In this document: piece after piece, positions 22,920 to 34,244 of the stretch
Position numbering within the stretch: position 1 is the first letter of the stretch
How the letters are laid out: each line of letters begins with the position of its first letter
Origin: Methylobacterium platani
GTDB taxonomy: Bacteria > Pseudomonadota > Alphaproteobacteria > Rhizobiales > Beijerinckiaceae
Reading direction: 5' to 3'
NCBI RefSeq assembly: GCF_001653715.1
Contig: NZ_LWHQ01000016.1
Coordinates: forward strand, 116,776-155,677
Length of the DNA: 38,902 bases
Made by a program: the position numbers and the translations under genes
Notes under the pieces: generated by a model
Seen by the model: only the letters and a program-made list of their open reading frames with translations
What the model was told of the DNA's origin: nothing
The model's database searches: none

Positions 22920-24773
22920 TCAGCGGTAGCCGGCGGCCTGCAGTTCGAACAATTCGGCGTAGCGCCCGCCCTGCGCCACCAGCTCGGCGTGGGTCCCCTC
23001 CTCGCGCACGCGGCCCCCGGACAGGACCGCGATCCGGTCGGCCCGGCGCACGGTGGAGAAGCGGTGCGAGATCAGGAGCGCGGTGCGCCCCGCCGCGAGG
23101 TCGGCGAAGCGGCGGAACACCTCGGCCTCGGCCCCGGCATCGAGGGCCGCCGTCGGCTCGTCGAGGACCAGCATCGCGGCGTCGCGGCGGTAGGCGCGGG
23201 CGATCGCCACCTTCTGCCACTCGCCGCCCGACAGCTCGACCCCGTCCTCGAAGCGCCGGCCGAGGCGCTGGTCGTAGGAGGCCGGCAGGCGCTCGATCAC
23301 CGCGTCGGCGAGCGCCCGGCGCGCCGCCGCCTCGATCCCGTCCCGGTCCGTGCGCGCCTCGATGCGGCCGACCGCGATGTTGTCGCCCGCCGTGAAGTCG
23401 AACCGCATGAAGTCCTGGAAGATCACGCCGATGCGGGCGCGCAAGGAGTCGAGGTCGTACTCGGCGAGGTCGCGGCCATCCAGCAGGATCCGCCCCTCCG
23501 TCGGCGCGTAGAGCCGGGCGAGCAGCTTGACGATCGTGGTCTTGCCGGCGCCGTTCTCGCCCACCAGCGCCACCACCTCGCCGGCCCGGATGCGCAGGGA
23601 CAGGTGGCGCACGGCCCAGCGCTCCTCGCCGGGATAGCGGTAGCCGACCTCCTCGAACACGAAGCCCTCGCGCAGGCGCTCGGGCACCGGGAGCGTGCCG
23701 GAGCGGATCGTCGGCGCGATGGTGAAGAACGAGAACAGGTCGTCGAGGTACTGCGCCTGACCGAGGAGCTGCGAGGCGCCGAGCAGGAGCCCCTCGACGA
23801 GGCCGCGCAGGCGCAGGAAAGCGCCGCCCAGGAAGGTGAGGTCGCCGACCGTGAGCGTGCCGGCGAGCGCCTCCCCGGCGATGACCAGGTAGGCCGCGTA
23901 GTAGGCAAGGGTGCCCAGGCTCGCGAAGGCGCCGCCGGCGAGCGCCCGGTGCCGGGCGAGCTCCCGGTTCTCGGCGAGCAGGCGGGCGGCGAGCTCGCGG
24001 AAGCGCTCGGCGAGGTGGGAGGCCAGGCCGAACAGCTTCACCTCCTTGGCGCCGTGCGCGTCGGCGCCGAGATAGCGCAGGTAGTCGGTCTCGCGCCGGT
24101 CCGGGCTGCGTCGCCAGGCGAGGCGGTAGCCGCGGGCGTTGAAGTGCAGCTCGTTGAGGAAGGCCGGGAGCAGGGCCAGCACCAGGAGCAGCACCAGCCC
24201 GGGCAGCATCGTGCCGACCGCCACCGCCAGGGTGATCGCGGTGACGAGGTCCTGGAGCTGGCCGAGCAGCTGGCCGATCAGGTTCGAGCGCCACGCCACC
24301 TGCCGGCGGGCGCGCTCGAGCCGGTCCTGCACCGCGCTGTCCTCGAACTGCTCGAGGTCGAGGGCGGCGGCGTGCGCCATCAGGCGCAACGAGGTGGCGT
24401 TGCCGACCTTCTCGGCCAGCACCCCGTCGACGTAGGAGGTCGCCCGCCCGAGCAGGTCCGAGGCGACCGCGAGCCCGAGCTCGATGCCGACGAGGAGCCC
24501 GATATGGTGCAGCCGCGGATCGGCGAGCCAGCCGGCCTCCGGCGGCGGGCCGCCCCGTCCCGCCACCACGGCATCGACCACGAGCTTGGCCACGTAGAGC
24601 ATCAGGGCCGGCAGCCCGGCGCGGAGCAGGCGCAGGGTGAGGCTCGCGAGAGTGAGCCGCGGATCGGTCGCGACGGCGAGGCGGAACAGGGCCGGCAGGT
24701 GGCGCAGGGGCCCGAGCCGGGCGCTCGCGGCACGGCGCCAGGTGGCGAAGCGGCTGTCGGTGGAGGCGTCCAT
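22920..24773 (-). CDS. ABC exporter (fused permease and ATPase)
   Basis: A 617-aa half-transporter. Residues 1-340 form a six-helix type IV ABC membrane domain. The ATPase domain follows with GENGAGKTTIVKLLARLY (Walker A), FQDFMRFDFTAGDNIAVG (Q-loop), ELSGGEWQKVAIARA (signature) and MLVLDEPTAALDA (Walker B), then LISHRFSTVR (H-loop). All ATPase residues look intact. Such homodimeric exporters move lipids, peptides or drugs. Nothing nearby fixes the cargo. Its 3' end lies seven bases from the NepR-like gene end, convergent. Confidence 0.88.
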   Translation of the reverse strand: MDASTDSRFATWRRAASARLGPLRHLPALFRLAVATDPRLTLASLTLRLLRAGLPALMLYVAKLVVDAVVAGRGGPPPEAGWLADPRLHHIGLLVGIELGLAVASDLLGRATSYVDGVLAEKVGNATSLRLMAHAAALDLEQFEDSAVQDRLERARRQVAWRSNLIGQLLGQLQDLVTAITLAVAVGTMLPGLVLLLVLALLPAFLNELHFNARGYRLAWRRSPDRRETDYLRYLGADAHGAKEVKLFGLASHLAERFRELAARLLAENRELARHRALAGGAFASLGTLAYYAAYLVIAGEALAGTLTVGDLTFLGGAFLRLRGLVEGLLLGASQLLGQAQYLDDLFSFFTIAPTIRSGTLPVPERLREGFVFEEVGYRYPGEERWAVRHLSLRIRAGEVVALVGENGAGKTTIVKLLARLYAPTEGRILLDGRDLAEYDLDSLRARIGVIFQDFMRFDFTAGDNIAVGRIEARTDRDGIEAAARRALADAVIERLPASYDQRLGRRFEDGVELSGGEWQKVAIARAYRRDAAMLVLDEPTAALDAGAEAEVFRRFADLAAGRTALLISHRFSTVRRADRIAVLSGGRVREEGTHAELVAQGGRYAELFELQAAGYR

Positions 24774-24926
24774 GGGGCGGATATAGGTCTGCCGGCCCCG
24801 CTTTTGCCCCTTCCAGGATGGCGCGGGGGAGGGGTCACCCGTGCGAGCCTCGAAGCTCGAGTGAGGACGGGAACTTCGCCGCCCGCCCCGCGTCGACTCG
24901 GCAGAGCTTCACGAAGGACGAACACC

Positions 24927-25196
24927 ATGCCGGCCCGCCTCCTCGCCCCCCTCCTCGCCCTCGGGCTGCTCGGCCCCCTCCCCGCCCTCGCGCAAGCTCC
25001 GGTGAGCGAGACCGGCACCGGCGGCGGGCCGGCCTCGACGATCCGGGCGCCCAACACCAGCGCCGTCGGCCAGACCGTGCCGAAGCCGGGCGCGCTCGGC
25101 CCCGACGAGACCGGCACCGTCTCCCCGCGCAACCGCCGGGAGGAGCGGCGCGAGGACCAGATCATGAAGGGCATCTGCATCGGCTGCTCGAAGTAG
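24927..25196 (+). CDS. Small exported protein, 89 aa
   Basis: Begins at ATG 24927 with AAGGACG upstream. Residues 1-22 are a strong signal peptide (LLAPLLALGLLGPLPALAQA). The short mature part is rich in Gly, Pro and Thr, has a charged stretch NRREERREDQIMKG and ends in ICIGCSK with two cysteines close together. No family is recognised. The terminal CxxC could bind metal or form a disulfide. It lies alone upstream of ilvD. Confidence 0.68.
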   Translation: MPARLLAPLLALGLLGPLPALAQAPVSETGTGGGPASTIRAPNTSAVGQTVPKPGALGPDETGTVSPRNRREERREDQIMKGICIGCSK

Positions 25197-25306
25197 CGGC
25201 CAAAGCGGACCTGACCTGCATCCAGGGACTTCCTCGAATGATGGGACTTGCGGCGAGCGGGGTGGCGGCGGCATGACGCGGAGGAGCCTCCCTTAGAAGA
25301 GTTCCG

Positions 25307-27136
25307 ATGCCCGCCTATCGCTCCCGCACCACCACCCACGGCCGCAACATGGCCGGCGCCCGCGGCCTGTGGCGCGCCACCGGCATGAAGGACGCCGATT
25401 TCGGCAAGCCGATCATCGCGGTGGTGAACTCGTTCACGCAGTTCGTGCCCGGCCACGTCCACCTGAAGGACCTCGGCCAGCTCGTGGCGCGCGAGATCGA
25501 GGCGGCGGGCGGCGTCGCCAAGGAGTTCAACACCATCGCGGTCGACGACGGCATCGCGATGGGCCACGACGGCATGCTCTACTCGCTGCCGTCCCGCGAC
25601 CTGATCGCCGATTCGGTCGAGTACATGGTCAACGCGCATTGCGCCGACGCCATGGTGTGCATCTCGAACTGCGACAAGATCACCCCCGGCATGCTGATGG
25701 CGGCGCTCCGCCTCAACATCCCGGTGGTGTTCGTCTCCGGCGGGCCGATGGAGGCCGGCAAGGTCCACCTCTCGACCGGTATCAGAAAAGTCGATCTCGT
25801 CGACGCGATGATCGCCGCCGCCGACGACCGCGTCACCGACGAGGACGTGCAGGTGATCGAGCGCTCGGCCTGCCCGACCTGCGGCTCGTGCTCGGGCATG
25901 TTCACGGCCAATTCCATGAACTGCCTCACCGAGGCGCTCGGCCTGTCGCTGCCCGGCAACGGCTCGGTGCTGGCGACCCACGCCGACCGCAAGCGCCTGT
26001 TCGTCGAGGCCGGCCACCTCATCGTCGACCTCGCCCGGCGCCACTACGAGCAGGACGACGCCTCCGTGCTGCCGCGTGCGATCGCCTCGATGACGGCGTT
26101 CGAGAACGCCATGACCCTCGACATCGCCATGGGCGGCTCGACCAACACGGTGCTGCACCTCCTCGCCGCGGCCTACGAGGGCGAGGTGCCGTTCACCATG
26201 GCCGATATCGACCGGCTGTCGCGCCGGGTGCCGGTCCTGTGCAAGGTCGCGCCCGCCGTCGCCAACGTCCACATGGAGGACGTGCACCGCGCCGGCGGCA
26301 TCATGGCGATCCTCGGCGAGCTCGACCGGGCGGGACTCATCGACACGCAAGTCGGCAACGTCGCCGCCGGCACCCTCAAGGAGGCGCTGGCGCGCTGGGA
26401 CGTGCGCCAGACCGGCAGCGAGAGCGTGCGCGAGTTCTACCGCGCCGCGCCCGGCGGCGTGCCGACCCAGGTCGCCTTCAGCCAGGCCTCGCGCTTCGAC
26501 GAGCTCGACCTCGACCGCGAGGGCGGGGTGGTGCGCGATTCAGCCCACGCCTACTCGCAGGATGGCGGCCTCGCGGTCCTGTACGGCAACCTGGCGGAGG
26601 ACGGCTGCATCGTGAAGACCGCCGGGGTGGACGCCAGCATCCTGACCTTCTCGGGCCCGGCCCACGTCTTCGAGAGCCAGGACGCGGCGGTCGAAGGCAT
26701 CTTAGGGAGCAAGGTCAAGGCCGGCGAGGTGGTGCTGATCCGCTACGAGGGCCCCCGCGGCGGCCCCGGCATGCAGGAGATGCTGTATCCGACGAGCTAC
26801 CTGAAGTCGAAGGGCCTCGGAAAGGCTTGCGCGCTCGTCACCGACGGGCGCTTCTCGGGCGGCTCCTCGGGCCTGTCGATCGGCCACGTCTCGCCGGAAG
26901 CGGCGGAAGGCGGGTTGATCGGCCTCGTCGAGCAGGGCGACCGGATCGAGATCGACATCCCGAACCGGCGCATCCACCTCGCGGTCTCTTCTGACGAGAT
27001 CGAGCGCCGCCGCGCCGCGCAAGTCGCGAAGGGCTGGCAGCCTGCCGCTCCCCGCAAGCGCAAGGTGAGCGCCGCGCTGCGGGCCTTCGCCAGCATGACC
27101 ACCAGCGCCGCCCACGGGGCCGTGCGGAAGATCTGA
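25307..27136 (+). CDS. ilvD: Dihydroxy-acid dehydratase
   Basis: A 609-aa protein, the usual length. It dehydrates 2,3-dihydroxy-3-methyl-butanoate/pentanoate to the 2-oxo acids in valine, leucine and isoleucine synthesis and carries an iron-sulfur cluster. Conserved parts are [16 protein letters not shown] at the start, [39 protein letters not shown] with the cluster cysteines, and [20 protein letters not shown] near the end. The match is to true IlvD rather than to sugar-acid dehydratases, so I do not link it to the sugar operon. A few rare AT-rich codons (AGA-AAA near 25790, TTA near 26702) stand out in otherwise GC-rich usage. Confidence 0.95.
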   Translation: MPAYRSRTTTHGRNMAGARGLWRATGMKDADFGKPIIAVVNSFTQFVPGHVHLKDLGQLVAREIEAAGGVAKEFNTIAVDDGIAMGHDGMLYSLPSRDLIADSVEYMVNAHCADAMVCISNCDKITPGMLMAALRLNIPVVFVSGGPMEAGKVHLSTGIRKVDLVDAMIAAADDRVTDEDVQVIERSACPTCGSCSGMFTANSMNCLTEALGLSLPGNGSVLATHADRKRLFVEAGHLIVDLARRHYEQDDASVLPRAIASMTAFENAMTLDIAMGGSTNTVLHLLAAAYEGEVPFTMADIDRLSRRVPVLCKVAPAVANVHMEDVHRAGGIMAILGELDRAGLIDTQVGNVAAGTLKEALARWDVRQTGSESVREFYRAAPGGVPTQVAFSQASRFDELDLDREGGVVRDSAHAYSQDGGLAVLYGNLAEDGCIVKTAGVDASILTFSGPAHVFESQDAAVEGILGSKVKAGEVVLIRYEGPRGGPGMQEMLYPTSYLKSKGLGKACALVTDGRFSGGSSGLSIGHVSPEAAEGGLIGLVEQGDRIEIDIPNRRIHLAVSSDEIERRRAAQVAKGWQPAAPRKRKVSAALRAFASMTTSAAHGAVRKI

Positions 27137-27152
27137 GCTGCAAGGATCCCCC

Positions 27153-28337
27153 ATGGCGATCGTGCGGCTGACGCCTCCGGAAGCCCGCCGGGTCGCCCTG
27201 GCGGCGCAAGGGTTTCACGCCGCACGCCCTGCCACGGCCGGTCCCCGGCACCTCGCGGCCACGATCGACCGGCTCGGCCTGCACCAGATCGACAGCGTCA
27301 ACGTTCTGGTGCGGGCGCATTACCTGCCGGCCTTCTCACGGCTCGGCGCCTACGACACCGCCCTCCTCGACCGCCGCGCCTGGGGCTCCAGGCGAGACCG
27401 GCGGCTGTTCGAGTACTGGGCGCATGAATGCTCGCTGCTGCCGCTCGCCCTCCATCCGCTCCTGCGTTGGCGCATGGCCCGGGCCGATCGGGGCGAGGCC
27501 GGCTACCGGGCGATGCGGACCTTCGCCACCGAGCGCCGGCCCGAGGCGATGGCGTTGCTTGCGCGGCTTCGCGACGAAGGCCCGCTCTCGGCCTCCGACA
27601 TCCAGACCGGCCGAGCCGGCTGGTGGGCGTGGAGCGAGCCCAAGCGCATGCTCGAATGGCTGTTCTACGCCGGCCACGTTACCACCGCGACGCGGCGGCG
27701 CAGCTTCGAGCGGGTCTACGACCTCACCGAGCGGGTGATCCCGCCGGACATTGTGTCCTTGCCCGACGTGCCGGAGGCAGAGGCGCAGGCCCAGCTTGTC
27801 GCCCTCTCCGCCCGAGCGCTCGGCCTCGCCACGGCGTCAGAACTCCGCGACTATTTCCGCCTCGACGCCCCTGACGCCGCCGCGGCCATCGCCCGGCTGG
27901 TGGAGGAGGGCCTCCTGCTCCCGGCCGAGGTGCCCGGCTGGCCCCCCGCCTATCTCCACCGCGACGCCACGATCCCCCGCCGCGTCTCGGCCCAAGCCTT
28001 GCTCGCCCCCTTCGACCCCCTGGTCTGGGAGCGCGCCCGCACCGAGCGCCTGTTCGGTTTCCGCTATCGCATCGAGATCTACACCCCGGCGGCGCAGCGG
28101 CAGTACGGGTATTACGTGCTGCCGTTCCTGTTCGGGGAGGAGTTGGTGGGGCGGGTGGATCTGAAGTCGGACCGGGCGGGTGGGCGGCTCCTGGTGCATG
28201 CGGTGCATTGGGAGCCGGGGGTGGTGGAGGGGACGCGGGAGGCGTTGGAGGTGGAATTGGGGGTTTTGGCGGGGTGGTTGGGGTTGGGAGAGGCGAACTG
28301 CCCCCTGAGCGATCTAAAGCCCAAGCCTAGATCGTAG
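27153..28337 (+). CDS. Winged-helix DNA glycosylase (AlkZ/YcaQ family)
   Basis: A 394-aa protein starting 16 bases after ilvD. It has the HTH_42/YcaQ architecture of winged-helix modules, with the catalytic-type motif LHQIDSVNVLVRAHYLPAFS (Gln45 and Asp47) near the N-terminus, EYWAHECSLLPLALHPLLRW, and FDPLVWERARTERLFGFRYR with YVLPFLFGEELVGRVDLKSD in the C-terminal part. These enzymes unhook interstrand crosslinks or remove alkylated bases. The last ~25 residues are encoded by a G-run-rich stretch with a G-quadruplex-like pattern (28259-28288) and are probably poorly conserved. Confidence 0.88.
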   Translation: MAIVRLTPPEARRVALAAQGFHAARPATAGPRHLAATIDRLGLHQIDSVNVLVRAHYLPAFSRLGAYDTALLDRRAWGSRRDRRLFEYWAHECSLLPLALHPLLRWRMARADRGEAGYRAMRTFATERRPEAMALLARLRDEGPLSASDIQTGRAGWWAWSEPKRMLEWLFYAGHVTTATRRRSFERVYDLTERVIPPDIVSLPDVPEAEAQAQLVALSARALGLATASELRDYFRLDAPDAAAAIARLVEEGLLLPAEVPGWPPAYLHRDATIPRRVSAQALLAPFDPLVWERARTERLFGFRYRIEIYTPAAQRQYGYYVLPFLFGEELVGRVDLKSDRAGGRLLVHAVHWEPGVVEGTREALEVELGVLAGWLGLGEANCPLSDLKPKPRS

Positions 28338-28403
28338 GGCTATCGATCCACTGCCTCTCGCGAACGAGAATCCCTTCGAAGCGCAAGTCGTCAATCATCC
28401 GTC

Positions 28404-28874
28404 TCATGCGGAAATATATATTATTATCAAATAAAACATGTTGCACATAGCATGCGTCCAAGCTAACCCTAAGAATGACCTCAATCTGTTAGTATTTTTC
28501 ATCCAGATCGAGAGCTGTATACTGAAGATAAAAAAATTAAAAAAAATTATGGTTGATCTCGCCAAGCTGTAAGGATAATGCAGCAACACGGCGATACACG
28601 CAATCGTAATTGCTACAAAACCGTAATTCATAAATTTTATTGTGCGTTCATAAATTAATATCATAACACAAGTTTCAATCAGTGGCGCAATTATGACACC
28701 CGCTAGGAAGATAGATTTTCTCTCCGTCACTTCGTTTTCGTCATAGTCTACGCCGAGTGCCTGCAGTATAAATACAACTGCAATTTGCAACAAAAAATAA
28801 ATTCCCGCAAGTAAGGTTGCCTTAGTCAGAGGCGTCTTACCCGGACAAAAAATAGCATCGACATATCGAATCAT
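28404..28874 (-). CDS. AT-rich CPBP/Abi-like membrane protein
   Basis: A 156-aa protein from ATG 28874 (AGAGA upstream); a TTG at 28925 abutting the previous stop would add 17 residues. It has four or five membrane segments. Motifs resemble, in degenerate form, the CPBP/CAAX-protease family: APLIETCVM (residues 63-71, with Glu-Thr where Glu-Glu is usual), His99 in VLLHYPYS and HAMCN (141-145, HxxxN). CPBP proteins include bacteriocin self-immunity factors and intramembrane proteases. The gene lies in a strongly AT-rich stretch unlike everything around it and is probably acquired. The family call is tentative. Confidence 0.55.
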   Translation of the reverse strand: MIRYVDAIFCPGKTPLTKATLLAGIYFLLQIAVVFILQALGVDYDENEVTERKSIFLAGVIIAPLIETCVMILIYERTIKFMNYGFVAITIACIAVLLHYPYSLARSTIIFFNFFIFSIQLSIWMKNTNRLRSFLGLAWTHAMCNMFYLIIIYISA

Positions 28875-28921
28875 TATTATCTCTGATTTAGGCGGATATT
28901 TACATATCCGCCCTGTGATTG

Positions 28922-29287
28922 TCAATTACCACCAACCCATTCGGTATAATAACCAGGATCAGACGCTATATTTTGATTTATTTCGTTTATATATGCGTTC
29001 CAGTCCACGTTTCGGTTATGATTTTCTATCGCGCCTCGGATGAAATTTATGCCATCTCCTCCTAAATCATACGCATCGCTAATAGCAACTCCACGACTTA
29101 TCCAATCAAGCATTTTCGCCGTAGCCCCCAAAGCTCCAGCCGTCGGCTCTGGAGAAGGATAGGTGTTAATTGGAAACCAACCTTGCCCAGTTATAAAACT
29201 GTAAGCCGACAAATCTGATCCAAAAATATCTATTGGCTCAAGAGGTAGGTAGTTATTTTCTCCGCCTATAATATATTCGATAGCCAT
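28922..29287 (-). CDS. AT-rich hypothetical protein, 121 aa
   Basis: Starts at ATG 29287 with AGAAG upstream and ends 47 bases before the ATG of the CPBP-like gene, probably on one transcript. The protein opens with MAIEYIIGGENNYLPLEPID, having a Gly-Gly at residues 8-9, followed by a Gly-, Asn- and Tyr-rich body (FITGQGWFPINTYP, ISDAYDLGGDGINFIRGAI). No membrane segment or classical signal peptide is seen. I do not recognise a family. Low GC and pairing with an immunity-like membrane protein suggest, without proving, a toxin or bacteriocin-like product. Confidence 0.5.
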   Translation of the reverse strand: MAIEYIIGGENNYLPLEPIDIFGSDLSAYSFITGQGWFPINTYPSPEPTAGALGATAKMLDWISRGVAISDAYDLGGDGINFIRGAIENHNRNVDWNAYINEINQNIASDPGYYTEWVGGN

Positions 29288-29626
29288 TTATATTCTTCTG
29301 CTTATTTATATATCCCGTTGAACATGTCGAGTATATCATTCATTTCCCTTGCGTCAATGAGAGGTTTCTGTCACAACCTAGAATTTTCATGTACTTTATA
29401 ATAAATCCAAGATTTTGCATTTTTAAATCAGGAGTTTAACATCAAGATCGCGCACCTTCTGATTGCAACTCGCATGTGGTAAAAATAAGATAATGCATAA
29501 TTCCGCTTTTTGTGAGTTGTCACGGATCGATAATCAAGAAATTGAAGGGGAGCATACTAAAATAAATTATGCAAATTGCTTTTACAATAAATAATTAATA
29601 CTCATTTTTGACTAAGGATAGATTTA

Positions 29627-29812
29627 ATGAATTCGGAGAGACCATCCGGCAGAGACAATATTCATGATTTACTACTGCCCCTCAGAACTCTTGCCTGCGC
29701 GGCTGCGCATGCGGCAAACGCGGCTACATCTCGTGCACCGACGCCTTCGAAAGGCATATCGCGCACCGCGAATTCATTTCTTGTTACAAGCCGTTGGCGA
29801 GCGAATGCGTAG
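29627..29812 (+). pseudogene. Chimeric ORF across the AT-rich/GC-rich junction
   Basis: An ATG at 29627 has a good AAGGA site seven bases upstream in AT-rich DNA. The first ~17 codons (MNSERPSGRDNIHDLLL) read like the island, after which composition changes sharply and the frame becomes an Ala-rich shadow-like sequence. It looks like the start of an island gene cut off at the junction. It may simply be non-coding. Confidence 0.35.
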
Positions 29813-30034
29813 CCCGTTCGTTGGTGCCAGTGCACTAACGCTCGATCCAGCACGCTGGCCCGACTACCTGCGGCACCGGTGGCCCATGTCGTCCTCGGAG
29901 CAAACCAATCAGCTCACCCTGATCATCGATCAAGCAGGAGATCGCCCTGATGGCGACCGGCCTCGCAGGCGCTTCATCCCGCGGGAGCCTGGATGTCGAC
30001 TGGGGCAGTCTCTTGTGCATCTCCGGTTCGCTAT

Positions 30035-30140
30035 TCCGGATCGTGAGCGGCACGGCATTGAACCAGCGTCTGTCGGACGCACACATCGTGAAATCGGTGA
30101 ACGTCCTGCTGACCGTGTCGAGGCTCAGGTTGGCGGCCTG
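30035..30140 (-). pseudogene. Possible Crp/Fnr helix-turn-helix remnant
   Basis: On the minus strand from 30140 the frame reads QAANLSLDTVSRTFTDFT, close to the recognition-helix phrase of FixK/Fnr-type regulators (LGLTxETVSRTFT). No start codon, no effector domain and no normal C-terminus accompany it, and the frame upstream is broken. The 29680-30185 stretch between island and dnaE therefore seems to be decayed gene debris. Similarity is by eye only. Confidence 0.3.
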
Positions 30141-30185
30141 AGGGCCAATGCATCCTGGCGCAGATCACGCGCGGCCCGATGCCCC

Positions 30186-33722
<3,537 letters not shown>

Positions 33723-33875
33723 GGCGACTCTCGCTCCGACGTGAGCGAGGCAGGATTCCCGGTGGAGGTTGAGGAGTCACGACCCGGGGCGCCTCACCGG
33801 GCCGAAAATCGTTGGGGATTCACCGCCAAATCGGCGGAACCCCGCTGGACGTGGCCGCACGGCCACGCCGCCGCC

Positions 33876-33980
33876 TCAGTGCATCGGCGACAGGGCCACC
33901 GCCCACAGGACGACGGCGCCGGTGAGCAGGCCCATCGAGGCGACCTCCGTGACAGCGAGGAGGATCTTGCGTATGTTCAT
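33876..33980 (-). CDS. 34-aa single-pass membrane peptide
   Basis: ATG at 33980 with AAGGGGA seven bases upstream encodes MNIRKILLAVTEVASMGLLT then GAVVLWAVALSPMH and a TGA. The N-terminus is basic and the remainder is one hydrophobic helix, as in small inner-membrane peptides. A strong promoter-like sequence precedes it at the right distance. It has no homologue that I can name. Both translation and transcription signals support a real small gene. Confidence 0.62.
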   Translation of the reverse strand: MNIRKILLAVTEVASMGLLTGAVVLWAVALSPMH

Positions 33981-34015
33981 GGTCTGTCCCCTTGGACCAC
34001 CCTGGCGATGCCCGA

Positions 34016-34044
34016 ATGTTTGTTCGTGTTTTGTTCCATGTCAA
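34016..34044 (-). promoter_or_regulatory. Sigma70-type promoter of the 34-aa peptide gene
   Basis: On the minus strand a perfect TTGACA (34044-34039) is followed after 17 bases by AAACAT (34021-34016). The predicted transcription start near 34009 would leave a leader of about 29 bases containing the ribosome-binding site of the gene starting at 33980. Confidence 0.6.
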
Positions 34045-34244
34045 AGGGGTGAGGGGCCGGATCCGGTCGATGTGGTGAACGGTTGGTTGACGGGGTGGCG
34101 CCGGCCGGAATCGATGGATCAGGGGGGTATGACCCGGACCGCGTTGCGGCTCGGTCGTCCACGGCCTATTTAGGCGCAACCTTGACGGTGGGTCGCGGCC
34201 CGCCGGCAGACATCGTTTTTCGTTCTTCAAGCACGAGGTGGCGC

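Larger units (their letters stand above)
28340..29672. other. AT-rich genomic island
   Basis: Base composition drops abruptly after the glycosylase gene and returns to GC-rich near 29675. It contains two minus-strand genes and about 340 bases (29288-29626) with no convincing gene. No integrase, transposase or tRNA was seen at the edges. The composition and lone gene pair indicate horizontal acquisition. Confidence 0.8.

Noticed and set aside
24602..26350. A 582-codon minus-strand frame across the small exported gene and ilvD
   Set aside because: Antisense to ilvD; His/Val/Asp-rich shadow with no start signal.
25307..27136. Assigning the dehydratase to the L-fucose pathway as a sugar-acid dehydratase
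   Set aside because: Sequence phrases and length match IlvD of branched-chain amino acid synthesis and it is 5 kb from the sugar operon on the other strand.
28404..29287. Calling the AT-rich pair a proven bacteriocin-immunity system
   Set aside because: The CPBP motifs are degenerate and the partner has no known family, so only a hypothesis is justified.
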